A stretch of DNA of 64,000 nt from the NCBI GenBank assembly GCA_009767595.1, contig VSDK01013838.1, positions 297,819 to 361,818 of the forward strand, given 5' to 3'. Positions within the stretch are counted from its first letter, which is position 1. Every line of letters begins with the position of its first letter. The translations under genes were made by a program, and so were the position numbers. Shown in pieces: positions 1-11,784 of this stretch. The notes under the pieces are model-generated. The model was not told the origin of the DNA and searched no databases. It saw only the letters and a program-made list of their open reading frames with translations. This stretch comes from Symbiodinium kawagutii (Eukaryota > Sar > Dinophyceae > Suessiales > Symbiodiniaceae).

Positions 1-1394
1 CCATGACTGGTCCAAGGATCTTTCGTCCAAGCACCAGGCCGGCTGCAGTACGAGCAGCTGATATCCTGGGAGGCGTGGTGCTAGAGATGGCCCATTGAAT
101 CAATGGTTTGACTTGTGGAGTGCCAGCTCCAAAATAAAAAAATTGCGCGTCCAGCCATGTACAAATACATACTGCCCACATCTGCCCACAGTCTTCATTA
201 GAAAATGGCTGAAACATGGTGTTCCGGCGAGCTGACACCAAAAGCTGCTGTAGAATCCGTATGATTGGCTCATTCAAATGATGGCCGAACGAGGAGAGGC
301 AGGCAAAAGGAGTGGTACTGTTACTCCAGTTCACCGCAAACTGCCATTAACTTTTGATAGAAACCGACCAATAACATCCAGGCACTGTTACTTTGGCTCT
401 TCTGAAGCAATTTAAACCAAACTTCATGGAAATACAACTGCTATCAACTGCTGCTAGATGGTAGGGGACTGAATCCTTTCGGTGCAACCAGTCGCATGAA
501 GAATCCAACTGGGCCGATCAGACGCCGAGTTTCATTTTGGCCTTGATGCCTTCTCCTCTACCTTGCTGGAGATTCCATCAGTTGGACAGCCCAACTACCC
601 CTGTGGACCCTACACTACGTGTGGTAATATGACATGCACAGATTCCAAAGCCAAACATCTCGGGACATATCGTGGTGGCATGAGGGTAAGAGAGCGCTAT
701 GATGCATTATGTGCTTATGCATTATGAATGAAATACATCTTTATATATCTGCAGAATCAAGCATATCCTGACGATCATGCATGCCCAAAATGTTGAACCT
801 CCCACCCACCCGATAATAACCACCCTTGGTAAAGGGATACTGACCAGCAATAGTAGGCATATGGCTAATGATGGCAATACAGTAGGCACTCGGATCAGAA
901 TGGTTATTGACAAGTTTTGGTCATACAATGGCTGCTACAATAAGATCCCAGACTTGTGAAAAGCCAACCATATATTGATGATGAACAAACCAATATTGCT
1001 TAATTACCAGTAGTGGCCTTAATCAATAACATTTAATAGATAACCATTCGACAGATGTGCTGTAAACAACCACAAGTAGTTAATATCTAGATTATGTACA
1101 GGTATTTGACTATATGCTTATATTATATATCTACATATACAAATACATGTGCATATATGCTTGATGATCAACGGCGAGCCAACCGCCATTTTCCACAAAC
1201 ATTTACAATCATAAATTGCTTGTCGGTTGATGCAAAATCTTTCAAAGTGAGTACAAATTACCCACCATACATTTCGGAACCACAAGTGTTAGAAACACCA
1301 ATCACCTCGAAGAAATACTAAGGCACCACTGGTTGATGAGGCCGCGCCCTAAGGAACCACCAAGTGCCACCGGTGCGAGGCGCTCCGCTGGTAC
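1..1394. other. non-coding stretch, left edge
   Basis: I see no convincing exon. The sequence is AT-rich and frames are short. TATATA/TACATA-rich sequence lies near 1100-1160. It is probably intron or intergenic DNA downstream of the minus-strand exons. Confidence 0.5.
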
Positions 1395-1425
1395 CCTCCC
1401 TCCGCGACAACTCATCCAGCACTTC
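1395..1425 (-). CDS. unassigned short exon
   Basis: Minus-strand reading gives EVLDELSRRE between a CCCAAG acceptor and a GTACCA donor. The same frame stays open upstream (IDPKEVLDELSRRE), so the acceptor may lie further right. The GC content and the acidic/basic helical composition fit coding sequence. The family was not recognised. Confidence 0.5.
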
Positions 1426-1524
1426 CTTGGGATCGATGCCCAAGGAGGCCCAAAGAACCAGCAAATGGAAGATCCTCAGATCGCAACGCAGCCAGCAGAT
1501 GGAAGACCCTCAGATTCTTCATAT

Positions 1525-1624
1525 GGGGTTTCTCAATATAGGGAACCCCCAAGTCATCCATACTTCACCATTTGTAAGTCATAAAACTTACAATTTTGGG
1601 GTTCCCTATTCTGAGAAACCACCA
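1525..1624. repeat. terminal-inverted-repeat element, family 1
   Basis: About 100 bp with arms of the type GGTTTCTCAATATAGGG at 1527-1549 and the near-perfect reverse complement at 1598-1620 (about 21 of 23 positions). The 8-mer TTCATATG occurs at 1518-1525 and again at 1635-1642, close to both ends. No internal coding frame is seen. Related copies lie at 21691, 24708 and 34990, and a decayed one at 11203. Confidence 0.75.
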
Positions 1625-2132
1625 GATTAGATTGTTCATATGAACGGTTGATGACGTGGGCAATAACCAATGGTCATAGATAAGTCAAAACTCATATGGA
1701 TCAATATTTGTCAATTGGTAAAGGTCAAAAGGGTTAAGTTATAATGTTGGATCCCGATTAAGGTAAACTGGGGGCGGTTGAACATATTTTTCTTCACCGA
1801 TGCTTGGGTATTTGCTTGTTGAACAGAAAAGCTGGAGCAAAGAATGAAACAACATGAAACACATCCACTTGATGGGGCCCTAGTTCCAACAAACATGTGC
1901 AAATCAATGTTCATTCCATATTTGCAAGCAGTTGGCTGAAGCCTGACCTCAAACACCTAAGACACTACACAAAAAATATCATATATACATCCTGCATTCA
2001 TATAAATGCCATGATCATTTTTCCATGGACTCCATTGATCATTCCCATCAAACAAATGGACAAAATCACCAAAGGAACCCAGAAACCCTACTCCTTGGGG
2101 CACGGTGACGGGAGTTGAATAGGGGAGAGGAC

Positions 2133-2245
2133 CTGCCATGGCGGGGTACGGGGAGCCACTGCTGCGCAAGGAACAGATCAGCGGATTCCTTCACCACGCC
2201 GTCGCTTCTCCTTGCAGCGGCTTCGATGCACACCTCTGTGGCTTC
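2133..2245 (-). CDS. unassigned exon
   Basis: The acceptor is TTCGCCAG and the donor is GGCAG followed by GTCCTC. The 113-bp exon reads ATEVCIEAAARRSDGVVKES then ADLFLAQQWLPVPRHG. It is amphipathic, Ala/Glu-rich and probably helical. The alternative frames hit stops or look random. The family was not recognised. It belongs to the group of minus-strand exons at 1.4-13 kb. Confidence 0.7.
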
Positions 2246-2637
2246 CTGGCGAAGTGATGGGCGATGACCATGGTGCCATCAATGCTGGCTGCCTTGGGAA
2301 CCAAGGAGATTGTTGAGGCACCATGGTGTCATCTTCCGAGGTAAGTAAAATGGGGGGAACACTGCAGTTGTGTTGAGGTTTGTTGACGCCGAAAATCATC
2401 AAACATCATCAAGTTCATTGAATGTTTCAATGACCCTTGTTGAACGTTTTACACCGCCTGAAGCTTTCAATGTAATGGAAGCTATCGACTCATTTACATC
2501 CAGTCTGCAAGGTTCCCAACGCAAGCTCCTGAATCTGAACACGGAACCCTTGTAAAACCATGTCCACCACTCACATTCAGCGATTAGGCCCTAAGTGATA
2601 GCTATCACCAGCAGCACAGCCAGATCCATGTCCTCAC

Positions 2638-2716
2638 CCACTTTCTGCGCACATTTGTCAGGCCCTTTGGCGAGCAAGCGCGACCTAAGACCATGGCAGC
2701 GTCCAAGGCCCCGTGC
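2638..2716 (-). CDS. unassigned exon
   Basis: The frame beginning at a CCCAAG acceptor reads ARGLGRCHGLRSRLLAKG then PDKCAQKV. It ends at a GTGAGG donor, which supports the right boundary better than the left. The function is unknown. Confidence 0.55.
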
Positions 2717-2879
2717 CTTGGGTTACATCCTGCAGCATCTTCCGGTCTAAAGTCTGCCTGCCCAATGCAACCATTTGGGTACTATCCCATATGAACGGCG
2801 CACCCAAATTCGCAAACCACCCCAAGTTGGCTAGTCATTTAATAGCTGCCGATTTACTCCAAAAGACAGGTTGATCATG

Positions 2880-3150
2880 GATGATTTCCTTCCAAATAAT
2901 GGTTGTTTATGGATCTCCTATCTCAACAATCAACTTCGACAGCCGGTGGTCTGCCGAGTGGCGTCCAGGAACGACTTGTGTCTGGGTTCTGCCGCCTTTC
3001 AAAAATGGTGTGCCACAAGCGATCCAAGCGCTCGAAACTGTTTGCCTCATGGCCTCAGGCAACGGCTGGGAACGACTGGGTCGTTCAGGCAATGGCACTT
3101 GCGAAGTACGCCTTGGAGCTGGTTCAAACCAGTGGTAGATTCGCATGGCA
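2880..3150. other. GC-richer island, coding strand undecided
   Basis: Several frames are open on both strands: for example FKNGVPQAIQALETVCLMAS on plus, and a minus frame ending near 2907. Neither strand gives a convincing pair of splice sites. It may be a decayed exon or a mobile-element remnant. Confidence 0.3.
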
Positions 3151-3645
3151 GTTGAGAATCACGACATTTTAGAGGGAAACCTCACGTTTCACCATGCATT
3201 TTGAGCAATTTTCCATGGCCAGGTTAGTTTGCCAGACATGAAGCACTGAACTACCAACTGGCCAGTATGACTAACGCCATCAATACCTTGGAGAAGGCCT
3301 AGTGATTGCCAACCTCACTGCCTTGCTTTAATGGAGTCAGCAAAGACACGCCTTCACCTGACTTGGGCTTTCCATCCTGTTCGCAAAAAGTAAGCCAAGC
3401 ATATTCTCCAAAATGTCATCGCAGCCTACACCAGGAGTCTTTGAGCCCATTTCAATGAAACCCATGAAACCAATCGCTTCATCCTGGTTTACCCCATTAA
3501 ACCCATGAAATCCATAGCTTCATCATGGTTGATCCCATGGTTTATCCCATTGATCCGCCTTACCCCATGCTTTATCACGGTTTATCCCATGGTTTCGGGC
3601 CTCATCCCTCCACCTGATCGCCGAGTCAGGTCGCATTGCACGGAC

Positions 3646-3726
3646 CCTGCAGGCTGCGTCGCCCGGGCAGATCGCGGGGCGGGGACCGCCGCGTTCAGCG
3701 CCAGGAGACCCGAGCCGCAGGCAGCG
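3646..3726 (-). CDS. unassigned exon
   Basis: This is an 81-bp, phase 0 to phase 0 exon in a strongly GC-rich island. The acceptor is GTTAGTCAG and the donor GTCCGT follows TGCAGG. It reads RCLRLGSPGAERGGPRPAIC then PGDAACR. The composition (Gly, Pro, Arg) suggests a linker. The boundaries are inferred, because all three minus frames stay open through most of the island. Confidence 0.5.
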
Positions 3727-4511
3727 CTGACTAACAAGCGCGAGGTGTGCATGGTGACCCCCCGCGCCACCGGGTGGCGTCCTCTTGAGCCACAAAATGC
3801 CACAAGAAATGGAGCAAAATGACCTTTATAACTGGATTTGGAGGACCTTTAGATGGATTTTAAATGGTTTTTGGATGGATTTAGATGGTTTTTTGATGGA
3901 TAACTTGCTGTGGAGGTTGCCCTACCTGCCTCAAAAGAAAGAGCGCACTGGCTTATGGCAGCCCAAGTGAGGGTCAGGTGATGATACACGATAGCAAGCA
4001 TGCTCAAAGATTCTCGAAGATGTTTTCCCCTGTGGTTTCCGTGCAAAAAATTACACATTTTTGATGCTGGGGCTCTCAAGTCGATTCATAAACATCATAA
4101 GCTTCATGAAGTTCAAAGCACGCGGTTGGCCTGACCGCTGATTCATAAACAAAGCACGAGGTGACACCAACAGCCAGCAAATCAAACAATTGGCAAATAT
4201 TGGCAATTCCTGAAGTGATATCAACAAAGTTAAATGACTAGCACGAAAATAACAACTATGGCATCCTTCTCAACAGCAACAAAAACAGAAAGAAACATTA
4301 AAATTCATGTGTTTAGACTAGACCAACAATACTCAGAATTAGGAGACCTTGACCAACAACAAATCCAACCCGGGGACATGCGTTGACAATCACAGAAAAT
4401 ACTCAGCATGTTTGAACCAGCTCAATTCATAAGACCCCCAGAAAATCCCAGAAAACCAAGAAAAACACATGGAGTCACAACACTTGGGGGAAGCCCTCTC
4501 TCCACTTCCAC

Positions 4512-4584
4512 CTGGGGCGTCCAACTTGCGTTTGAAGCCTCCGGCCCTGCCAAGGGGGTGCCCACATGGCTATCCCGGTGGCGG
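4512..4584 (-). CDS. unassigned exon
   Basis: The acceptor is CACTCCCAG and the donor is CAG followed by GTGGAAG. It reads RHRDSHVGTPLAGPEASN then ASWTPQ, Pro/Ser-rich and probably disordered. It ends in phase 0, which would join the phase-0 exon at 3646-3726. Confidence 0.5.
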
Positions 4585-4773
4585 CTGGGAGTGCCCAGTT
4601 ATTTGTAGCTGGGGTGATCTTGTGGCTCTTGGCAAGTTATCTACCTCAAAGAGTAGTCTCCTATGTTACCTTAACATCTAGTCACTAGATCTACTTAGAA
4701 AATTAGTTGCTTAGATCATCAATCTGGACGACACGGGGAAATTGCGCATTTGGCCCCTCGCGCCTTGGCTCAC

Positions 4774-4806
4774 TGACGGCGTAAGCGTCGACTGAAGGGA
4801 GCCATC
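4774..4806 (-). CDS. possible short exon
   Basis: A frame reading DGSLQSTLTPS lies between CTTGAG and a GTGAGC donor, and the open frame extends on both sides (ASPTLLILEDGSLQSTLTPS). It is a weak call based on composition and the donor only. Confidence 0.3.
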
Positions 4807-5456
4807 CTCAAGGATCAGAAGCGTGGGTGAGGCACCAATAGGCACCACAAAAGGCTACAAATGTCTACACATCAGACAACCTTTGATTTGATGACAAGTC
4901 ATTTACTTCATGATACTTCTATAATTCTGGATTTTGGGGTGGCAAAAAGATGCAAGAAGTTCGTCAATCCGAAGCACCAAATGATTTGGCCATGAACTAA
5001 ATCATGATCTCCAGCTCATCATGATCCAAGGTCCCTGTGTGGGATGGTTGCCCCGTGGACAGCATCGCACCATTCTGGCTACAACGCTGAGGCTTTACAC
5101 AACCTTTTACTCGTTTAACCCATGTCCTTTTGAAAGGGCCGACTTAAGGACATACCCATAGCCGGGTCGAACAACGCTACTGGAACTTGTTAATTGTCTC
5201 CAAGCTCAATTGGTTTGAATTGGCGTTAATAGACATGTGATGTGCAAACGTCATTAGGCCAGAGTAATTGCACCCATGTATGTGTCCAATCAATATCAAT
5301 GGATTAGGGAACAAACCTGCAATAAAACATCCAAAGAAATCCAAAAAAACAACCAAGTAAAACTAATCTAATCAAGGTCCAAAAAATCTGCAGAAACTGG
5401 TTGCTGGTTCCCAGGTTTCCACCCAGCCACAGCCGGTCGCCAAACCCGGGATTCAC

Positions 5457-5558
5457 CGTGGGCCCATGGCCGGCACTCCCCGCGGTGCCTGGGTGCAGCG
5501 GTTGAAGCGTTCCTCCGCCTCGGCCAGTTGATCCGAGAGCCGCCGAGAGAAGGAGGAC
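5457..5558 (-). CDS. unassigned exon
   Basis: This 102-bp exon has an acceptor CGCTGAG and a donor GTGAAT. It reads SSFSRRLSDQLAEAEERFNR then CTQAPRGVPAMGP. The first half is a probable amphipathic helix. The other minus frame is interrupted. The family was not recognised. Confidence 0.65.
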
Positions 5559-6345
5559 CTCAGCGGTGGGGTCCGTCACCAGGGAAGGGAAGAACCCGTG
5601 GCTTCAATCTGATGGTCCTTGCTTGTCATTGCGAAGCATAGGGATTAGAAACTTGGACAATCATTATTTTCTCGAAACAGATTGAAGACGGGTCTTTGAT
5701 GGTCTTTGTGCTTGGCCGTTCTCAATCATTCTGCGCCACCATTGACAACAAAAAAAGTCGTATCATGAATCATGACTGATTCTTTGGTGGGTTGTGGCAT
5801 CGGCTATTACCTTTTTCAATGCTGCAATGTTGTAAGGATGACCAGCGACCATCATAAATTGCTGAAACAAATAGACCACTATAACACAACTGGCATTACC
5901 TATCATTTGTAACACCAATCATTGGCCCTGAACTTACTACTATATAACCATCGTACGTGGCAATAACGAATGCCCATGTCAAATGATCAACATTTTAGTA
6001 TCCTGCTATATGGTGGGTAGCGACAGGCAACAAACATCATCGATCAACGATAGTGGGCATCCCCGAAGGTGATAATGATGGATCACGTCTCTCAAGAGCT
6101 GGTTTCCAACACTCAGAAGGGTCACTGAGTCACAACGCTGATATACCCTGATCATACACGTCGATTCACTTTGGCTTGGTGGCTATAACATCTATATAAC
6201 CTATCCCAGTTGCTATACCCAATCCTAATATATTGGTTGTAAGTGCATGTGTCATATACATATTTGAAATATCCAGTTGTCAGGGGGAAAACCCCATCCG
6301 AAATATTTCAAACCACCAGCCACCAGCTGGTCCCGGATTAACCAC

Positions 6346-6415
6346 CCGTGGCACATGGCTGCAGCTGCGTGGCTCTTCCAACAAACGGCTGGTCAATTCC
6401 TTGGTGCTGCGATCC
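6346..6415 (-). CDS. unassigned exon
   Basis: This 70-bp exon has an acceptor GCACTAG and a donor GTGGTT after CCACGG. It reads DRSTKELTSRLLEEPRSC then SHVPR. The charge pattern is helical and the function unknown. Confidence 0.6.
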
Positions 6416-7000
6416 CTAGTGCAACTGTCCCTAGTACCAGTGGTCATGGTTGACATGTGACACCTTTGGGATGTCACCCTGGGATTCGGTTCAAACTGCT
6501 GGATAATCCATAAATAATCGCTGCGATCACTATCGAACATCAAGAAACCTGGAAAGGAAGGTGAAGAAATCATCAGCTTGGGCCTTTTTGAAGCAATCGC
6601 TATTTAATGAAATGTGGTGAAGGAATACTTCAGCTATCTTCAGGGGGCTACCTGCGCCGAACAACACGGTAGGTCTGCCTCTTGCTGTGCAATTTCAGGT
6701 CAGGGCTAGTCCAGTGGGGCTTGGATGAAAGCAACCCCCATCAGCTCCAAACCTCTTTCGCAATTCGCCCAGGCACGGCAAAGCAAAGTAGTACAGAAAC
6801 AAAACCGGGATACAAATCATGATTGAAAAAAAAAGGTAAACTTAGTAAACACAATAGATAATTTGGATAGTTTTAACAGAGAAAAGTGCAAGTTGAGAAT
6901 TGATGCTCAAATTGCATTGCTGATTTATCGCCTTTCCACACCGACCAGACAAAAGACACCGTTGCGGGTCACGCCAAGGATCCACGTTCTGTTGCCTCAC

Positions 7001-7045
7001 CTCATCGTATTGCTGCCGGATGTCTTCAAACCTCATGTTGCTTCC
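7001..7045 (-). CDS. unassigned 45-bp exon
   Basis: The acceptor TTTTCACGCAG and the donor GTGAGG are both strong and in phase 0. The residues are GSNMRFEDIRQQYDE. The frame stays open past the donor, so retention would also keep the reading frame. The phase agrees with the phase-0 end of the next exon upstream (7359-7495). Confidence 0.7.
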
Positions 7046-7358
7046 CTGCGTGAAAAGTGTCGTTTTTGGAGTGCTTTGAGGCATCCCACCATCTTATGGA
7101 TATGTTCGCAACGTAGGTTTCGGAGAGTTCTGGGACAGTTTGAAGGTTCCGGCCGCTGGGAAGCCGGTTGTTTCAAAACTTGAGGGACTTGGTTGCGGCC
7201 AAACTGGTCTTCATCATGCGAATCCTACAATTGTTTCGTTGCACGCGTAGCCCTGTGGAAAACTCCCCGATCCTGCCCCATCCAGGTGGTGGAACCAATG
7301 GCATCACTTAGCCCTGGGAGCACCCAGCACAACCGAGGCAACAAGGGTATTGGTTGAC

Positions 7359-7495
7359 CTTCCCATGACACTGCCAAGATGGCCATTTAACATCTTCAAA
7401 TGCTGTGAATAGCAACTGTAGGTCCCAATCTCCCCACGGGAGCACTGAGATCTTATGCAAGTCTGCTTTGCCAAGGTCAGAGCAATTCTTGGAAC
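7359..7495 (-). CDS. unassigned exon
   Basis: It reads SKNCSDLGKADLHKISVLPW then GDWDLQLLFTAFEDVKWPSW and QCHGK. The donor is GTCAAC and the acceptor GGGAG is less certain. The Trp-rich, folded-domain-like composition argues for a globular domain. It joins the upstream exon at 7575-7711 in phase (1 nt plus 2 nt). The family was not recognised. Confidence 0.7.
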
Positions 7496-7574
7496 CTCCC
7501 GAAACGAGTCTCATAACTAGCTCCACTTCCTCCGAGTTACAGCGCAGGTTTCAGCATCAAGGCCCGCCATCAAC

Positions 7575-7711
7575 CAAGGGGCTGTCTCAGCATCTCTCGC
7601 TCGGCCCGGTGTTTGGTCTTCAACACGCCCACGTGTTCCGCGTCCAGTGGACTGCAGGCCAGCAGGGTGATGATTCTTTCCACCAAGAACCTCGATGCCC
7701 CCGTGAAGAGG
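7575..7711 (-). CDS. unassigned exon
   Basis: This 137-bp exon has an acceptor CGCACCCAG and a donor GTTGAT. It reads LFTGASRFLVERIITLLACS, PLDAEHVGVLKTKHRAER and EMLRQPL. A hydrophobic helix is followed by a basic/acidic helix. It is one of the clearest coding segments in the left part. The family was not recognised. Confidence 0.75.
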
Positions 7712-8444
7712 CTGGGTGCGGTGGCGACATCACGCCACCCATGGAGTGGTGATATCAGTGTGCAGGAAAGTCCACTCAAACCAACGAAATCCGCAGATTG
7801 TAATTACTCAATCGCCAGCAATACTGATCGAATATTGGTATCGATATCTATATTGTACTCAACTCACACCAACAATACTTTGAGCTGAAGATTGTTAACA
7901 ATACTTCTTTTTGTAAGACTAATATTTCAACATTAAAATTATATAATCAACATGATTCATCACTTCTTTTGTAATACTCTCCAATAGAAGTGTGAGACAT
8001 GCCATCAGCCAGCTGCCCTTGGTTCGTTTTACACCTGCACTCAAAGCTGCCGAATCCCCATGGACCATTAGTGAACCGGAGACAAATGGTGGCGGAGTTC
8101 AGTCAGTCATGACTCGTCAATGACACGCTGTGAAAACAAATCATCAAACCATACATTTGATGGCAACTGCCACGAAAGCAAACCGACGGACACAATATAA
8201 AGTTGTAGCCCTCCCTTGCCTACAGAACTAGTTGCACAGGTGGTTCTTGAAAAAATAGGTTCGGTCAAACTTGATTGGTGCAGGTTCTAATGTCTGTTGG
8301 GATCACATCATTCCAACATATTCCAACTATCAAACGCAGCATCACCTCACCCAAACGATGCTCAAAGATTCGTATCTCGCATCAGCAGCGCATTGATCCA
8401 ACCATCCCGTGGTGTACCCAACCATCCCAAGACATCGACGCGCC

Positions 8445-8650
8445 GACGTTTCAAGGGGCGCCACCAGGGTGCCCCACGCCCCCCGGCGGCGACTCGCCAA
8501 GGTGCTGCGATCGGTTCTCGCATTCGCTGCATTGCTGCGTGGCGGCATTGAGCCTGGCCCAGCGGCGCACCATGCCATTGGGCACCCCCAAAAACCACGG
8601 TTCAGGACGCGTAGCAGCCCAGGTTCGGATGGCTGATACCAAAGGTTAAG
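8445..8650 (-). CDS. probable exon, frame undecided
   Basis: This GC-rich island has all three minus frames open over much of its length. One frame reads MVRRWARLNAATQQCSECEN, which I slightly prefer. A plus frame (RRLAKVLRSVLAFAALLRGG) is also open. Exact splice sites could not be chosen. The strand is inferred from the neighbours. Confidence 0.4.
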
Positions 8651-9089
8651 CATTGTGATCGACTATTCCTGCCAAATAGATGATTATAGTTTAAAATAAA
8701 CAACTCAATGTCAATGTTGTTCAAACGTTTTGTTATCCAGAAACTTCAACAAGATCTCAACTACTCGATGTGACATCCATTGGTATCTCCACGATGTTCA
8801 CCACCGAGCGTCTTCTCCAGCTCCCGCAGCAATTCCTGTTGACGGTGCTCCTGACGTGGCCAGCCATGCTGGAAGCTGTTGCTGAAAGGCCCCCTTGAAA
8901 GATGATCAGTTGAGACATCAATTACTACATACCATCATTAATCATGCAGCATGGCTGACAACCAGGATCAACCGTTGTCATCCATTATCAACCAGGATAT
9001 AAGATGATATAAGCCATAACTGACCAGGATTATACATCCGGATCATTACCTAGCATCGTTAACCACATCATGAACCATGATCAGCCATA

Positions 9090-9140
9090 TCATCAACCAT
9101 CATCAACCATCATCAACCATCATCAACCATCATCAGCCAT
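9090..9140. repeat. 10-bp tandem repeat
   Basis: There are about five copies of CATCAACCAT, the last one diverged. It is a local expansion of the AACCATCA-rich intron sequence. Confidence 0.85.
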
Positions 9141-9435
9141 GTGATGCCCCTAGATATCAACTTATATTATCCTCAATATTCGACTAGTAGCATGGGTGAT
9201 CAACCACCTGCGCCAGGCCTGAGGCTGCCACGAGCATCCCAGCCAGGGATCTTGTGTTCATGGTTGCTGTGCTGATGTGCCATTGGAAGCCATCATGCCT
9301 AGGCAATACCATGGTGAATGGTTTATGTTTTTTGCTTAACAAAAATAAAAGATACCTTAAACATAAACCATCCACCAGTATTCCCATAAAACCTCCATCA
9401 CATCTGCTGAATGGACCCCTAGCCCTGGCGCGCAC

Positions 9436-9603
9436 ATGGAAAACACTGCGAAAAGCAGCCGCACCGAGTCCTGGGCATTTTGCAACTCAGTGCAGTGATG
9501 CGATAACTCGTCGATGACCTGCATGCGCTCCTTCTCCTGCGACGCAGTGGCCAAGTGGTCAACGAAGGGAAAATTTCGGAGATCTCGGAGGGTCTTGGAT
9601 GCA
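9436..9603 (-). CDS. unassigned exon
   Basis: This 168-bp exon has an acceptor CATCCACCCAG and a donor GTGCGC (an alternative GT lies at 9416). It reads SKTLRDLRNFPFVDHLATAS, QEKERMQVIDELSHHCTELQ and NAQDSVRLLFAVFS. It is probably all-helical, possibly a coiled-coil segment. Coding quality is high and the family unknown. Confidence 0.8.
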
Positions 9604-10586
9604 CTGGGTGGATGTTGGTGTTCCACCGAGGGGTGAACTGACCAGTTGGGGACAAAGTACTACCATCACCTACCATCTTCCATTCGGAAGAAAGGGTTTC
9701 CGTGAGGGACCAAAGAGGCCCCCAGCCCAAGACTTGACACTATATTGATGGTCCATCATGGTCGGCACAGGAGCCGACCAAGCTGCACGCAACGATGGTT
9801 GATACTCGCAATGAGAAGTATAAGAAGTCAAATCCATAAACCAAGGCTTCCAAATCATAAGCAAACATGGTATCAACATGTATCAACCATTGCTTGCTAC
9901 CAGTCATGACGTCACGATCACCACAAGCTCGTCATCTCGTTGGTGGGAACAGACAAAAAAAATTAACACGGCACCGGGGTCGTGCAGGTCACGCGTGCCT
10001 ATGCAGACCGAATCCTGGTGGATAGATAAGGATGTGACACCTGGATTGTTGGCAACTGCTGTTCACCCGGTTGTCATGTCATGATTCTTTGGGGCAAGCC
10101 GGTTGGAAGTGCACCAAGTGCCACAAGCAAGGGCAAACCAATGCTATTTTTCACTCAAAAATGGATTGTTGAGATCTAGGGATTCCCAATGTCCTGTCAC
10201 TGGGGGTTAGGACCACATGGCTATGACCCACCGTCTCAATCCGTGTCAGGCAAAAAGAGTTCGGCGTAAGTTCGGCTGCGTTCAATGAGGATCTTCAGGT
10301 CATCTTCACCCAGAACACTCGAAGAATACAAACCGAATTGAGATTCCTTTGATTTCCTATGTGAATCTGAGTTGGCTAGCAAATTCCTCATCGATCTTGC
10401 CTGGTTTGATCTAATTGTTACTGCAGCGCCGCGGCAAACAATTTAAGCATACAATCATTCTGCACTCTTCAAGTTGCACCATCCCTCTTCCAACAACTGA
10501 TTTTACAACATGTGGGAAAGTTTCCCAAATCACATCAAATCACCAGCCATGAATCACCTGCATGCACGTCACTAACCATGACCCAC

Positions 10587-10709
10587 CCGCATGTCGTCCA
10601 GGTTGGTCCTTGCACATGACCTCATCCACCTGTGCATCAATCGCACTGGCCAAGGCGTCCGCACGTTGACGAGACGCAATCAGCAGTGCCTGCGCCGGTC
10701 GATGATGGT
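10587..10709 (-). CDS. unassigned exon
   Basis: It reads HHRPAQALLIASRQRADALA then SAIDAQVDEVMCKDQPGRHA. The donor GTGGGT is good, but the acceptor (CCGAG) is uncertain, since the frame stays open further right. Helix-rich. The function was not recognised. Confidence 0.7.
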
Positions 10710-10993
10710 CTCGGCAGGGCACACAGCGCGTTGGATGAAGGTGAAACCCATCGATTTGTGAAGGGTGGTTTCATATGTGAGTTGGAATGTTTAGTGCTTA
10801 CAGAAACGGGAAGAACGGTGGCTGTATGTACATGATGTATCTGAAAAAATGCAATTTAATGTATTTCAAACGGGCAATGGCGACCAAACCAGTCTTGCGT
10901 AGTGTTCCCTCCGTTATCCACCATATCCACCAGCATTAGGACCCGCTTTAACCACAGAATCTCATATCCGAGAGCTTACCCCGACGGCTTAAC

Positions 10994-11091
10994 CTCCCCC
11001 GTGGCGTTTCAGGCCCATGTCCCCCGCGGAGGACCTTGAGTTCTCGTCTTCTCTCCAGCAGCTGGTGCTCTTCCTCATCAAAGGGGCAGTC
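10994..11091 (-). CDS. unassigned exon
   Basis: This is a clean 98-bp exon with an acceptor CTTGTCGCAG and a donor GTTAAG. It reads DCPFDEEEHQLLERRRELKV then LRGGHGPETPRG. The first half is a charged helix. Confidence 0.8.
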
Positions 11092-11202
11092 CTGCGACAA
11101 GCAAAGGAAAGCATGCGATTTCACCCTGTCGATTTTGGTTCCACACCCAGTCCATATTGATTCACAGCTTTGATGTTGATGTGGTCATATTATGGATTCA
11201 TA

Positions 11203-11290
11203 TGGTGGTTTCTCAATATAGGGGACCCCTTCAATCATACAGGTTGTCAACCATCTATATAGGAAACCATCAATTTTTTTGGGGGTCCGC
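11203..11290. repeat. decayed family-1 element
   Basis: The left arm GGTGGTTTCTCAATATAGG is clear. The right arm survives only as a T/G-rich remnant. It directly abuts the family-5 element at 11298. Confidence 0.5.
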
Positions 11291-11297
11291 CGTTTGA

Positions 11298-11413
11298 TTA
11301 CCCTCTGGTAAACTAACCTGCCAATGGAAAATCCACCATTTATAGCTGATTTCCAAGGGTTTCCCTTAAAAATAGGTGATTTTCCATCGCCATGTTAGTT
11401 CACCAGAGTGTAA
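11298..11413. repeat. terminal-inverted-repeat element, family 5
   Basis: A 116-bp palindromic element. Its left arm at 11298-11337 begins TTACCCTCTGGTAAACTAAC and its right arm at 11375-11413 is the reverse complement at most of about 39 positions. It lies 56 bp from the donor end of the exon at 11470. No coding frame is seen. Confidence 0.8.
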
Positions 11414-11469
11414 CCAGCAAAACCCTCCAGAAACCCATCTACTCCCTGCAATCACTCCCTGCTGGAAAC

Positions 11470-11512
11470 CCTCCCCGCCTCCTCTAAGGGCTCCGTGTCG
11501 GTTGGAACCTGG
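11470..11512 (-). CDS. unassigned short exon
   Basis: It reads QVPTDTEPLEEAGR between CTGCGTGCAG and a GTTTCC donor. An alternative acceptor four bases in (CCAG) would start at 11508. The peptide is acidic and Pro-containing. Confidence 0.55.
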
Positions 11513-11570
11513 CTGCACGCAGTGGGATGCAAATCACTCGGCGAAAACTACCAAGGATGGACCATCATTG

Positions 11571-11660
11571 ACCATGAGTTGGTAGTGAATCATGTCCATC
11601 ATGAGTTGGTAGTGAATCATCATTAACCATGAGTTGGTAGTGAATCATGTCCATCATTAA
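11571..11660. repeat. short tandem repeat
   Basis: There are three spaced copies of CATGAGTTGGTAGTGAATCA, separated by short ATCATTAACC-type sequence. Confidence 0.8.
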
Positions 11661-11784
11661 CAGCAGTACTGGTTCATAAAATCGTTCACTGATGGTTCAT
11701 TCTTAACCACTATGAACCATCAGTAAACAGTTACGAACCATCAGTGAACGTTTGTCAACCATTGCCGCGATCATCTAATCATTC

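Noticed and set aside
8409-8636. Plus frame with LLRGGIEPGPA resembling a 2A-like retroelement motif
   Set aside because: Lacks the required NPGP ending, no reverse transcriptase motifs nearby, and the island is better explained as a minus exon.
9090-9140. Regular repeats suggesting a CRISPR array
   Set aside because: Contiguous 10-bp units without spacers, in eukaryotic intron sequence.
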